This document shows positions 51,468-62,109 of a stretch of DNA of 64,000 nucleotides, in pieces. Location: contig CAWDQN010000003.1 in the NCBI GenBank assembly GCA_963804495.1, positions 434,001 through 498,000 on the forward strand. The letters run 5' to 3'. The stretch's first letter is position 1, and every line of letters starts with the position of its first letter. A program made the translations under genes and the position numbers. Source of the DNA: Rhodovastum sp963804495 (lineage in GTDB: Bacteria > Pseudomonadota > Alphaproteobacteria > Acetobacterales > Acetobacteraceae). Under the pieces are notes generated by a model. It searched no databases. It saw only the letters and a program-made list of their open reading frames with translations, and was not told the DNA's origin.

Positions 51468-52216
51468 CGCGCCCGCACGAAAACACGCTGCTGTATCTCG
51501 ACAACGTAACCGTCAGCTTCGACGGGTTCCGGGCGCTGAACGCGCTGTCGCTGGTGCTGGAGCGCGGCGAGATGCGCGCGGTGATCGGGCCCAACGGCGC
51601 CGGCAAGACGACGATGATGGACGTGATCACCGGCAAGACGAGGCCGGATGAGGGATCGGTGGTGTTCGGGCGCGACACCGACCTGACACGCCTGGACGAA
51701 CCGGCCATCGCGGCGCTGGGCATCGGGCGGAAGTTTCAGAAGCCGACCGTGTTCGAGCCGCTGACCGTCTGGGACAATTTCCTGCTCGCCTTGGCGGGCG
51801 ACCGGCGGCCGCAGTTCACCCTGTGGGCGCGCGAGACGGACGAGGAGCGCGACCGCATCGAGGCGTTGCTGGCCACCACCAGGCTGGGCGATCTGCGCGC
51901 GCGGCGCGCGGGCGACCTCAGCCACGGCCAGAAACAATGGCTGGAAATCGGCATGCTGCTGGCGCAGGACCCGCAGTTGTTGCTGGTGGACGAGCCGGTG
52001 GCCGGCATGACCGATGCCGAGACGGCACAAACCGCCGATCTGCTGCGCGAAATCAACCGCAGCCACAGCGTGGTGGTGGTGGAGCACGACATGGATTTCG
52101 TGCGTGCGCTCGGGGTGCGGGTGACGGTGCTGCACGAAGGGTCCGTTCTTTCCGAGGGGTCGATCGATCATGTCAGCGCCGACCCGAAGGTCGTTGAAGT
52201 GTATCTGGGGCGCTGA
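51464..52216 (+). CDS. urtD: Urea ABC transporter ATP-binding protein UrtD
   Basis: A 250-residue ATPase of the LivG type: Walker A IGPNGAGKTTMMDVITGKT, Q-loop near GRKFQKPTVFEPLTV, signature LSHGQKQWLEIGMLL, Walker B LLLVDEPVAGMT, and switch His in VVVVEHDMDFVR. It energises UrtBC together with UrtE. urtE starts 3 bp after its stop. Confidence 0.96.
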   Translation: MTRPHENTLLYLDNVTVSFDGFRALNALSLVLERGEMRAVIGPNGAGKTTMMDVITGKTRPDEGSVVFGRDTDLTRLDEPAIAALGIGRKFQKPTVFEPLTVWDNFLLALAGDRRPQFTLWARETDEERDRIEALLATTRLGDLRARRAGDLSHGQKQWLEIGMLLAQDPQLLLVDEPVAGMTDAETAQTADLLREINRSHSVVVVEHDMDFVRALGVRVTVLHEGSVLSEGSIDHVSADPKVVEVYLGR

Positions 52217-52219
52217 GTG

Positions 52220-52915
52220 ATGCTGGAGGTGAAGGGCGTCGATCTTTTTTACGGGGCCGCGATTGCGCTGCGCGGGGTGTCGCTGACGGCGTCGGTTGGC
52301 GAGGTGACCTGCGTGCTCGGCCGCAACGGGGTGGGCAAGACCTCGCTGTTGCGCGCGATCACCGGGGCGCATCCGGTGAGCCGGGGCGCGATCATCTGGA
52401 ACGGCGAGGACATCACGGGGCTGCCGATTTACGAACGGGCGCGGCGCGGCATCGCCTGGGTGCCGCAGGGGCGGGATATTTTTCCGCTGCTGACGGTGCG
52501 GGAGAATCTGGAGACCGGGTTCGCCGTGCTGCCCCGCGGCGAGCGGCGGATCACGGACGAGACGTTCGAATTATTTCCGGTGCTGAAATCCATGTTGCGG
52601 CGGCGTGGCGGCGATTTGTCGGGCGGGCAGCAGCAGCAACTGGCGATTGCGCGGGCGTTGGTGACGAAGCCGCGGCTGCTGGTGCTGGACGAGCCGACCG
52701 AGGGCATCCAGCCGAGCATCATCAAGGACATCGGCCGGGTAATCGCGCTGCTGCGGGCGCGCGGGGACATGGCCATTCTGCTGGTGGAGCAGTATTTCGA
52801 CTTCGCGCGCGAGCTGGCGCAGCGCATCGTGGTGATGGACCGCGGCGATATTGTGCTGGCCGGGCGGCGCGAGGAGCTTGACGAGGCGGATGTGCGGCGG
52901 AGGCTTTCGGTTTGA
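52220..52915 (+). CDS. urtE: Urea ABC transporter ATP-binding protein UrtE
   Basis: A 231-residue LivF-type ATPase: Walker A LGRNGVGKTSLLRAITG, the urtE-typical WVPQGRDIFPLLTVRENL, signature LSGGQQQQLAIARAL, Walker B LLVLDEPTEGIQPSI, and LLVEQYFDFAREL in place of the usual EH switch pair. ATG 52220 is used; a GTG 3 bp earlier is possible. It completes the transporter before the urease genes. Confidence 0.95.
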   Translation: MLEVKGVDLFYGAAIALRGVSLTASVGEVTCVLGRNGVGKTSLLRAITGAHPVSRGAIIWNGEDITGLPIYERARRGIAWVPQGRDIFPLLTVRENLETGFAVLPRGERRITDETFELFPVLKSMLRRRGGDLSGGQQQQLAIARALVTKPRLLVLDEPTEGIQPSIIKDIGRVIALLRARGDMAILLVEQYFDFARELAQRIVVMDRGDIVLAGRREELDEADVRRRLSV

Positions 52916-52918
52916 AGG

Positions 52919-53056
52919 AAGGCCAGGGCTCCGCCCTGGACCCGGCAAGGGCCGAGAGGCCCCTGCACCCCATAACTTAAGTGGGTTCCAAGGGCCGTGG
53001 CCCTTGCTGGGGTGCAGGGGCACAGCCCCTGCCGGGGTCCGGGGCAGCGCCCCGGC
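52919..53056. repeat. REP-like repeats between urtE and ureD
   Basis: At least three hairpins in series: CCAGGGCTCCGCCCTGG, CAAGGGCCGTGGCCCTTG and CAGGGGCACAGCCCCTG, plus a CCGGGGCAGCGCCCCGG end. They lie inside the urea operon and end directly at the ureD start codon, which may reduce read-through into the urease genes or process the message. Confidence 0.8.
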
Positions 53057-53860
53057 ATGAGGCACCAACGTGCGCGTGGTGGGTTGATGCTCGGTTTTCG
53101 CCGCCGCGGCGACGCCACGGTATTGGCCGACCTCCGCCAGGAAGGCTGCCTGAAGGCGCGTTTCCCGCGTCCGCATGACGGCATGGAGGCGGTGACGCTG
53201 AACACCTCCGGCGGGGTCGCGGGGGGCGATGAGCTGCGTTCGTCCGTGCACTTGCAGGCGGGCGCCGCGGTGACGATCGCCAGCCAGGCGGCGGAACGTT
53301 TTTACCGCGCGCTGCCCGATGACCCGCCGGCGACAGTGCGGACCGATGTGGTGCTGGACAGCGGGTCGGCGCTGGACTGGCTGCCGCAGGAGGCGATCCT
53401 GTTCGATGGCTGCGCGCTGGACCGCAGGCTGTGCATCGAGATGGCAGCGGATGCGCGGTTCATTGGCGTCGAGAGCCTGGTGTTCGGTCGCGTCGCCATG
53501 GGGGAGCGGGTGCGGGCGGCGTGCATTGGCGACACGATCCGCGTCCGGCGCGCTGGCGTTGTGATTCTGCACGACGCCATTCGCCTGCCCGAGCGAGTCG
53601 ACGAGGCGCTTGCGCGCCGCGCGATTGCCGGCGGGGCGCGGGCGGTGGCCACGGTTGTGCTGGTTGCCCCGGATGCGGCGGCCCGGCTGGACGGGTTGCG
53701 TCTGGCGCTGGACGGGCACGAGGCCGGCGCGAGTGCCTGGAATGGCATGCTTCTTGGGCGTATCATCGCGCCGGACGCGGCTGCGCTGCGCCAGGCTGTC
53801 ATGGCGGGGCTGACTTTCCTGCGCGGCGGGCGGGCTCTGCCGCGCGTGTGGATGTGTTGA
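53057..53860 (+). CDS. ureD: Urease accessory protein UreD
   Basis: A 267-residue UreD/UreH protein: RARGGLMLGFRRRG, LNTSGGVAGGDEL, AAVTIASQAAERFYRA, ALDWLPQEAILFDGCALDRR and VESLVFGRVAMGE. It binds apo-urease and, with UreF and UreG, forms the nickel-delivery platform. ATG 53057 follows the repeat array with no good ribosome site; an upstream in-frame lead encoded by the repeat is not credible. Confidence 0.94.
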   Translation: MRHQRARGGLMLGFRRRGDATVLADLRQEGCLKARFPRPHDGMEAVTLNTSGGVAGGDELRSSVHLQAGAAVTIASQAAERFYRALPDDPPATVRTDVVLDSGSALDWLPQEAILFDGCALDRRLCIEMAADARFIGVESLVFGRVAMGERVRAACIGDTIRVRRAGVVILHDAIRLPERVDEALARRAIAGGARAVATVVLVAPDAAARLDGLRLALDGHEAGASAWNGMLLGRIIAPDAAALRQAVMAGLTFLRGGRALPRVWMC

Positions 53861-53869
53861 GGAACGAAC

Positions 53870-54172
53870 ATGAACCTGACGCCGCGCGAGAAGGACAAGC
53901 TGCTGATCTCGATGGCCGCAATGGTGGCGCGACGGCGGCTGGAACGGGGGGTGAAGCTGAACCATCCCGAGGCGGTGGCCCTGATCACCGATTTCGTGGT
54001 GGAGGGCGCGCGCGACGGGCGCTCGGTTGCCGATCTGATGCAGGACGGCGCGAAGGTGCTGACGCGGGCGCAGGTGATGGAGGGGGTGGCGGAGATGATC
54101 CACGACGTGCAGGTGGAGGCCACGTTTCCGGACGGCACCAAGCTGGTAACCGTGCATGAGCCGATCCGGTAG
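53870..54172 (+). CDS. ureA: Urease subunit gamma
   Basis: A 100-residue small urease subunit starting MNLTPREKDKLLISMAAMVA. It includes the family segments LNHPEAVALITDFVVEGARD and VQVEATFPDGTKLVTVHEPI. Full length, with 9 bp from ureD. It assembles with UreB and UreC in the trimer of alpha-beta-gamma units. Confidence 0.98.
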   Translation: MNLTPREKDKLLISMAAMVARRRLERGVKLNHPEAVALITDFVVEGARDGRSVADLMQDGAKVLTRAQVMEGVAEMIHDVQVEATFPDGTKLVTVHEPIR

Positions 54173-54186
54173 GGGGAGCGACGCGA

Positions 54187-54492
54187 ATGATCCCAGGCGA
54201 GATTGAAACCGCCGGCGGCGACATCGAGTTGAACGCCGGCCTGCCGCGCACCACGATGGTCGTCGCCAATACCGGTGACCGGCCGATTCAGGTCGGCAGC
54301 CACTACCATTTCGCGGAAACGAACCCGGCGCTGGACTTCGACCGCGCGGAAGCGCGCGGCCAGCGGCTCGACATCGCCGCGGGCACGGCGGTGCGCTTCG
54401 AGCCGGGACAATCACGCGAGGTAACGCTGGTGCCCTTCCAGGGACGGCGCGTGGTGTTCGGTTTCCGCGGCGACGTGATGGGAGCGCTGTAG
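54187..54492 (+). CDS. ureB: Urease subunit beta
   Basis: A 101-residue subunit: IPGEIETAGGDIELNAGLPR, NTGDRPIQVGSHYHFAETNP and REVTLVPFQGRRVVFGFRGD. It is a normal-length separate beta subunit rather than an ureAB fusion. It lies between ureA and ureC with short gaps. Confidence 0.98.
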   Translation: MIPGEIETAGGDIELNAGLPRTTMVVANTGDRPIQVGSHYHFAETNPALDFDRAEARGQRLDIAAGTAVRFEPGQSREVTLVPFQGRRVVFGFRGDVMGAL

Positions 54493-54496
54493 CGCC

Positions 54497-56205
<1,709 letters not shown>

Positions 56206-56206
<1 letters not shown>

Positions 56207-56679
56207 TGCGCAGCACGGTCATCCTGCCGGCGGGAAGCTGGGACGAGGCGAACGCCTCCGACACGGTGAAGCTGGATTTCGACCGGCGGCACCGGCGGCG
56301 CATCGTGCTGCGCACCGAAGCCGGGCATGACGTGCTGCTCGATCTGGCGCAGGCGGCGCGGCTGCGCGACGGAGACGGGCTGGTGCTGGAGCAGGGCGGC
56401 GTGGTGCGCGTGCAGGCGCAGGCGGAGTCATTGGCGGAAGTGCATGCGCATGGAGAGGGCGACCTCGTGCGCATCGCCTGGCACCTCGGCAACCGGCATC
56501 TGCCGGTGCAGTTGGTCGAGGACCGTCTGCGCATCCGCTCCGATCATGTCATCGAGGCGATGGTGGAATTGCTGGGCGGGCACGTCGAACATATCGAGGC
56601 GCCGTTCGACCCGGAGGCCGGCGCCTATGCCGGCGGGCACGTACATCACCATCACGACGACGATCCGCTGCATGAGTGA
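56206..56679 (+). CDS. ureE: Urease accessory nickel metallochaperone UreE
   Basis: A 157-residue nickel carrier: KLDFDRRHRRRIVLRTEAG, GDLVRIAWHLGNRHLPVQL with the conserved interface His, and a short C-terminal His/Asp tail (GGHVHHHHDDD) that can bind nickel. The ATG at 56206 is preferred over TTG at 56203. It passes nickel to UreG. Confidence 0.95.
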
Positions 56680-56685
56680 TGGCGC

Positions 56686-57342
56686 ATGACTGCCACCGCA
56701 TGGCTGCGGCTGCTGGCATGGCTGTCGCCGGCTTTTCCGACCGGCGGGTTTGCCTGGTCGCAGGGCGTGGAATGGGCGGTGGAGGCGGGCGATATTGCCG
56801 ATGAAGCCTCGCTGCGGGACTGGCTGGACGATATTCTGCGCACCGGCGCCGGGCGCACGGATGCCATCTTGCTGCGGCATGCGCACGCGGCGCAGGGCGA
56901 TGCTGCGGCCCTGACGGAGATCGCACAGCTTGCGCGCGCGGTGCAGCCCGGGCGTGAACGTCTTGCGGAGACGCTGGGCCAGGGCAATGCGTTCGCTCTC
57001 GCGGCCGCCGCCTGGGGCGCGGCGGTGATCGCCGGGATCGCCGACCTGCCCTATCCGGTCGCCGTCGGTGCGCTCGCGGGCGCGCACGGGATTGATGCCG
57101 ACGCCGCCTGTGCGGGATTTCTCCAGGCCAGTGCCGCGAACATGATCTCCGCCGCGGTGCGGTTGGTGCCGCTCGGCCAGAGCGCCGGATTGCGGGTGCT
57201 GGCCGGGCTGGAGGGGTGCTTTCTCGCCGTCGCCGCAGAAACACGCCGTGCGACGCTGGACGATATCGGCGGCGCGTGCTTCCGGGCTGATCTTGCGGTC
57301 ATGCGGCACGAAACCCAGTACACGAGGCTGTTCAGGTCATGA
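56686..57342 (+). CDS. ureF: Urease accessory protein UreF
   Basis: A 218-residue all-helical protein: LLAWLSPAFPTGGFAWSQGV, DAILLRHAHAAQGDA, and the C-terminal VMRHETQYTRLFRS. It bridges UreD and UreG during activation. Its stop overlaps the ureG start as ATGA (57339-57342). Confidence 0.95.
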   Translation: MTATAWLRLLAWLSPAFPTGGFAWSQGVEWAVEAGDIADEASLRDWLDDILRTGAGRTDAILLRHAHAAQGDAAALTEIAQLARAVQPGRERLAETLGQGNAFALAAAAWGAAVIAGIADLPYPVAVGALAGAHGIDADAACAGFLQASAANMISAAVRLVPLGQSAGLRVLAGLEGCFLAVAAETRRATLDDIGGACFRADLAVMRHETQYTRLFRS

Positions 57343-57953
57343 AATCCCCCAATGGCCCGCTGCGGGTGGGCGTCGGCGGTCCCGTCGGCACCGGCAAGAC
57401 GGCGCTGATGGATGCGCTGTGCAAGCGTCTGCGCGACCGTTTCGATATCGCGGCCATCACCAATGACATCTACACGCGCGAGGATGCGGAGTTTCTGACG
57501 CGCGCGGGATCGCTGCCGCCGGAACGCATCCTGGGCATCGAAACGGGTGGCTGCCCGCACACCGCGATTCGCGAGGACGCTTCCATCAACCTCGCCGGGG
57601 TGGCCGAGTTGCGGCGGACGTTTCCCGACCTCGACATTATCCTGATCGAAAGCGGCGGCGACAATCTGGCCGCCACGTTCAGTCCGGAGCTCGCCGATCT
57701 GACGATTTATGTGATCGACGTTTCGGCCGGCGACAAGATTCCCCGCAAGGGCGGGCCGGGCATCACGAGGTCGGATTTGCTGGTGATCAACAAGATCGAT
57801 CTGGCGCCCTATGTCGGCGCGAGCCTGGAGGTGATGGACCGCGATGCGCGGCGGATGCGTGGAGAGCGGCCGTTCGTATTCAGCAATATTCGCGCAGGAT
57901 TGGGCGTCGACGAAGTCACGCAGTTCATAAAATCCCGCGGAGGCCTTACGTAA
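57339..57953 (+). CDS. ureG: Urease accessory GTPase UreG
   Basis: A 204-residue SIMIBI GTPase: P-loop VGVGGPVGTGKTALMDAL, nickel-binding Cys-Pro-His in GIETGGCPHTAIRED, IILIESGGDNLAATFSPELA, and NKIDLAPYVGASLEVM. It loads nickel into urease using GTP. It ends the urea operon and is followed by a repeat that also faces the convergent acyl-CoA dehydrogenase gene. Confidence 0.97.
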   Translation: MKSPNGPLRVGVGGPVGTGKTALMDALCKRLRDRFDIAAITNDIYTREDAEFLTRAGSLPPERILGIETGGCPHTAIREDASINLAGVAELRRTFPDLDIILIESGGDNLAATFSPELADLTIYVIDVSAGDKIPRKGGPGITRSDLLVINKIDLAPYVGASLEVMDRDARRMRGERPFVFSNIRAGLGVDEVTQFIKSRGGLT

Positions 57954-57955
57954 TG

Positions 57956-58010
57956 GGGTGCAGGGGGCCGCTGCTCCCTGCCGGATCCAGGGCAGAGCCC
58001 TGGCCTTGCT
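57956..58010. repeat. REP-like repeat at the end of the urea operon
   Basis: GCAGGGgGccgctgCTCCCTGC and CCAGGGCAGAGCCCTGG hairpins in the gap between convergent ureG and the acyl-CoA dehydrogenase gene. Likely bidirectional terminator. Confidence 0.78.
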
Positions 58011-58020
58011 TCTTGCCTGT

Positions 58021-59796
58021 TTAGAACGCCGCGTCCTCGAACTGTTTGAGCGTCGTTCCCCCCGCCATGATCGATGACGTCAGCGCCCCCGTCTGCGGCA
58101 AGATTTTCTGGATATAGAAGCGGGCCGTCGCCAGCTTGGCGCGATAGAACGAGTCGTTTTCGGCATGCGGCAGCGACACGTCCGCCGCGCGCGCCCAGAC
58201 CCAGGCCAGGGCGGTGAGACCAAACAGGCGCAGATAGTCGGTCGCGCCCGCCGCCGCCTCGGTGGGATCGACGAGGCCGCGGCGGGCGAGTTCGGCGGTG
58301 GTTTGCTGCAGGCGTCCAAATGCCTTGCCGAGCGGCTGGACGAATTCGGCCAGGGCTGCATCGTCGGCATGGGCGTCGAGCCATGCGGAAAGCGGATGAA
58401 AGAAGCGCCGCAGATAGCGGCCGGCATGCGCGGACATTTTGCGGCCGACAAGATCGAGCGCCTGGATGCCGTTGGTGCCCTCGTAAATCTGGGTGATGCG
58501 GGCATCGCGCACATATTGCTCCATGCCCCATTCGCGGATGTAGCCGTGGCCGCCGAGCACCTGCATCCCGAGCGAGGTGCTCTCCCAGCCCAGGTCGGTG
58601 AACAGCGCCTTCGCCACCGGCGTCAGCAGGGCGACGAAATCATCCGCTTCCTGGCGTCGCGCCGGATCGGGATGGCGGGTGGCGATGTCCTGCTGCAGGG
58701 CGATCCAAACTCCGAGCGCGCGGCTGCCTTCGGTCATGGCGCGCATGGTCAGCAGCATGCGGCGGACATCGGGATGCACCAGGATCGGGTCGGCCGGCCC
58801 CGCCCGGTGGGCGCCGCCGAGCGCGCGTCCTTGCAGCCGTTCGCGGGCGTAGGCGGCGGCGTTCTGGTAGCTCACTTCGGCGAGGCCGATCCCCTGGATG
58901 GCGACACCCAGACGGGCCTCGTTCATCATGGTGAACATGGCGGCGAGGCCGCGATGCGGCTCGCCGACAAGCCAGCCCTGGGCGGCATCGAAATTCATCA
59001 CGCAGGTGGACGAGGCCTTGATGCCCATCTTGTGCTCGATGGCACCACAGGAAACGCCGTTGCGCGCGCCCGGCCTGAGGTCGTCGGTGGGCAGGAATTT
59101 CGGCACGAGAAACAGCGATATGCCGCGGGTGCCGGAGGGCGCATCGGGAAGCTTGGCGAGGACAAGATGAAGGATGTTCTCGGTGAGGTCCTGCTCGCCG
59201 CCGGAGATGAAGATCTTGGTGCCGGTGATGCGATAGAAGCCGTCGCCGCTGGGTTCGGCGCGGGTGCGGATGAGGCCCAGATCGGTGCCGCATTGCGGCT
59301 CGGTCAGGCACATCGTGCCGGCCCATTCGCCGCTGACCAGTTTGGGCAGATAGCGGTCGCGCAGGTCCTGACTGCCGTGCTTGCTCAATGCCGCATAGGC
59401 GCCATGGCACAGACCGGGATACATGCCGAAGGCGAGGTTGGAGGAACAGATCATTTCCTGCACCAGCATGCCGATGCTGTTGGGCAGGCCCTGGCCGCCG
59501 TAGTCGGGGTCGCAACCCAGTGCGGTCCAGCCGCCTTCGCGGAAGGCCCGATAGGCCTCCGGGAAGCCTTTGGGGGTGCGCACCACGCCGTTTTCGAAGT
59601 GGCAGCCTTCCTCGTCGCCGCTGCGGTTGAGCGGGAACAACACCTCGGCGCAGAAGGTTCCGGCGGCTTCAAGCACCGGGTCGATCGCATCAGGGTGTAA
59701 ATCCTCGCACCCCGGCAATTCGCGCAGGGCGGCAGTGTCGGACATTTCATACAGCGCGAACTGCATGTCGCGCAAAGGCGCCTGGTAGCTGGGCAT
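58021..59796 (-). CDS. Acyl-CoA dehydrogenase with C-terminal extension domain
   Basis: A 591-residue FAD enzyme for the first step of beta-oxidation. Visible are WAGTMCLTEPQCGTDLGLIR, FISGGEQDLTENI, IEHKMGIKASSTCVMNFDAA, and the catalytic-region YIREWGMEQYVRDARITQIY followed by EGTNGIQALDLVGRKM. The extra 120-residue C-terminal domain (LGKAFGRLQQTTAELARRGL onward) places it with the long three-domain dehydrogenases. It is last in the thiolase-hydratase/dehydrogenase-acyl-CoA dehydrogenase unit. Confidence 0.95.
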   Translation of the reverse strand: MPSYQAPLRDMQFALYEMSDTAALRELPGCEDLHPDAIDPVLEAAGTFCAEVLFPLNRSGDEEGCHFENGVVRTPKGFPEAYRAFREGGWTALGCDPDYGGQGLPNSIGMLVQEMICSSNLAFGMYPGLCHGAYAALSKHGSQDLRDRYLPKLVSGEWAGTMCLTEPQCGTDLGLIRTRAEPSGDGFYRITGTKIFISGGEQDLTENILHLVLAKLPDAPSGTRGISLFLVPKFLPTDDLRPGARNGVSCGAIEHKMGIKASSTCVMNFDAAQGWLVGEPHRGLAAMFTMMNEARLGVAIQGIGLAEVSYQNAAAYARERLQGRALGGAHRAGPADPILVHPDVRRMLLTMRAMTEGSRALGVWIALQQDIATRHPDPARRQEADDFVALLTPVAKALFTDLGWESTSLGMQVLGGHGYIREWGMEQYVRDARITQIYEGTNGIQALDLVGRKMSAHAGRYLRRFFHPLSAWLDAHADDAALAEFVQPLGKAFGRLQQTTAELARRGLVDPTEAAAGATDYLRLFGLTALAWVWARAADVSLPHAENDSFYRAKLATARFYIQKILPQTGALTSSIMAGGTTLKQFEDAAF

Positions 59797-59808
59797 CGAC
59801 GTGTGTCC

Positions 59809-62109
59809 TCAGTTGCGCAGCGGCTTGCCGGTTTCGAGCATGTGTTCGATGCGGGCGAGCGTGGCCGGTTGCTTCAGCAGCGCCATGAACGCGTGCCGCT
59901 CCAGATCGTAGACGCGCTCGATCGGAGTTTCGTCGATGGCATCGGCGGTGCCGCCGGTGAGAGTCTCGGCGAGAACATCGCAGACCACCACATCGTGCGG
60001 CGTCGCGCGGCCGCTGCCGACGAAGCCCTGCACGGCGAGGGCCAGGGCGGCGCGGCCGGACGGACCGGGCAGATGGAGCGTGACGGGTTCGGGCGGCGTG
60101 TAGCCTTCGAGCAGCGCCAGCGCACGCGCCTTGGCATCGGCGAGCAGGCGGTCGCGGTTGGCGGTGATGCCGTCGCCCGGACGCAGCAGGCCCATGTCCT
60201 GCGCTTCGGCCGCGGATTTCGCCACCTGGGCGGTGGCAATCATCTCGAAAGCGCGGGCCACGGACGGCATCGGCCCCTTCGGTGTTTTTTTGTCCGTTGC
60301 AAACCGGGCGAGCATGGTCGCACAGCCGCCCCAGGCCGGGATCAGGCCGACACCGGCCTCGACCAGGCCGATATAGGTCTCGGCATGGGCCTGCACGGCA
60401 TCGCAATGCAGCAGAACTTCGCAGCCGCCGCCCAGGGCCATGCCGGAGGGCGCGCCAACCACCGGGAACGGCGCCGCCCGCAAGGCGCGGTAGGCTTTCT
60501 GTCCGGCCTCGACCAGCAACTCGATGTCGCTCCAGGCGGCGATGTTGGCGGCGAACAGAGCGAGGCCGAGATTGGCGCCGACGGAGAAATTCCTTCCCTC
60601 GTTGTGGAGTACCAGGGCCTGAAATTTATCCTCCGCGCCCATGGCGATGGTACGGAACAGCATGGCCATGACCTGTGGATCGAGCGCGTTGCTCTTGGAG
60701 TGGAACTCCAGACAGGCGACGCCGTCGCCGATGTCCCACAGGCTGGCGGAGGCATTGCGGGCGAGCGGTTTTTTCGCGCGTTTGATGTCTTCCAGCAGCA
60801 GCACGCCATCGGGGCGCAGCAGGTCTCGGTATTCGCCGTCGGGCGCGAATGCCTGCAGCTTGCCGTTGTGCACGCGGTAGAAGCGGCCATCGCCGACGCG
60901 CTCCAGCAATGCCGGCACCGGGCGCCCGGCCTCGCGCAGCGCGGCGGCGAGCCAGGCGGTGCCGACGCGGTCGATCAGTTCAAAGGGACCAAATTTCCAC
61001 GCATAGCCGAGCCGCATGGCGGTATCGACCGCGTCCACCGTGCCGGCGATGCCGGGCACCAGCGCGGCCGCATAGGACAGCGTATCGAGCAGCACCGCGC
61101 GGGCATAACGGCCGCCGCGGTCGGAATGCGAGGCCAGCGCACGAAGGTCGGTCGCGTGCGCGTCCAGACTGTCCAGCGCCGGCTTGCGGGCCGGCCGGTA
61201 TTCGCCACTCGCCAGGTCGAGCGCAAGTTTCTCCCGACCCTGGCCATCCCGCCGCAGACGATAGAAGCCGCCCTTCGCCTTGCGCCCGGTGCGACCTTCG
61301 GCGATGAGACGGGCCATCATCGGCTCGTCGCGATAGACGCAGCGATAGGCATCGTCCGGCGGCAACGTCAGAAGAAAACTCTTGGCCACGTGCGGGGCCA
61401 GATCGATGCCGACCAGATCCATCAGCCCGAAAATGCCGGTGGAGGGCACGCCGAAGGGCCGTCCGGCCACTGCATCGGCTTCCTCGACGGTGAGGCCAAG
61501 GTCGACGGCATGGCGGATGGCGGCGGCGATCCACAGCGCGCCGATGCGGTTGGCGATGAAACCGGGCGTGTCGGCACAGTCGATCACCGTTTTGCCCAAG
61601 GCGCGGTCCGCGAAGTCGCGGATGGCGGCGACCGCCTCCCGCCGCGTGGTCGGGCCGGCGACGATTTCCAGCAGGCGCATGTAGCGCGGTGGATTAAAGA
61701 AATGGGTGATCAGGAAGTCAGCGACCAATCGCTCGCCCATCCCGCCGGTGAGCGCCGCCAAGGGAATGGTCGAGGTGTTGGAGGAGACGATCGAACCCGG
61801 CCTGCGCACCTCCTCCAGGCTTGCGTAGAGCGCCCGCTTGGCGTCGGGGCGCTCGATGATGGCCTCGATGATCCAGTCGCAGTCAGCGAGTTTGCCGATG
61901 TCGGCTTCGAGTCCGCCGGGCTCGACCAGGCGCGCGTTACGCCGGTGCATGAAGGGGGCCGGATCGGACTTCAGCATGGTCTCGACAGCGCGGGCGGCGG
62001 CGCCGGGAACGATATCGAGCAGAACAACCGGCACGCCCGCGTTGGCCACATGGGCGGCGATGCCGGCACCCATCACGCCGGCGCCGACCACGCCGACGCG
62101 GCGGATCAT
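59809..62109 (-). CDS. 3-hydroxyacyl-CoA dehydrogenase / enoyl-CoA hydratase (FadN-type order)
   Basis: A 766-residue bifunctional beta-oxidation enzyme. The NAD-binding hydroxyacyl-CoA dehydrogenase comes first (RVGVVGAGVMGAGIAAHVAN, VSSNTSTIPLAALT, ADFLITHFFNPPRYMRLLEI, DTPGFIANRIG). The crotonase-like hydratase comes second (RNFSVGANLGLALFAANIA, VVGAPSGMALGGGCEVLLHC, ETYIGLVEAGVGLIPAWGG). This order is that of FadN rather than FadB. ATG 62109 overlaps the thiolase stop as ATGA. Confidence 0.95.
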   Translation of the reverse strand: MIRRVGVVGAGVMGAGIAAHVANAGVPVVLLDIVPGAAARAVETMLKSDPAPFMHRRNARLVEPGGLEADIGKLADCDWIIEAIIERPDAKRALYASLEEVRRPGSIVSSNTSTIPLAALTGGMGERLVADFLITHFFNPPRYMRLLEIVAGPTTRREAVAAIRDFADRALGKTVIDCADTPGFIANRIGALWIAAAIRHAVDLGLTVEEADAVAGRPFGVPSTGIFGLMDLVGIDLAPHVAKSFLLTLPPDDAYRCVYRDEPMMARLIAEGRTGRKAKGGFYRLRRDGQGREKLALDLASGEYRPARKPALDSLDAHATDLRALASHSDRGGRYARAVLLDTLSYAAALVPGIAGTVDAVDTAMRLGYAWKFGPFELIDRVGTAWLAAALREAGRPVPALLERVGDGRFYRVHNGKLQAFAPDGEYRDLLRPDGVLLLEDIKRAKKPLARNASASLWDIGDGVACLEFHSKSNALDPQVMAMLFRTIAMGAEDKFQALVLHNEGRNFSVGANLGLALFAANIAAWSDIELLVEAGQKAYRALRAAPFPVVGAPSGMALGGGCEVLLHCDAVQAHAETYIGLVEAGVGLIPAWGGCATMLARFATDKKTPKGPMPSVARAFEMIATAQVAKSAAEAQDMGLLRPGDGITANRDRLLADAKARALALLEGYTPPEPVTLHLPGPSGRAALALAVQGFVGSGRATPHDVVVCDVLAETLTGGTADAIDETPIERVYDLERHAFMALLKQPATLARIEHMLETGKPLRN

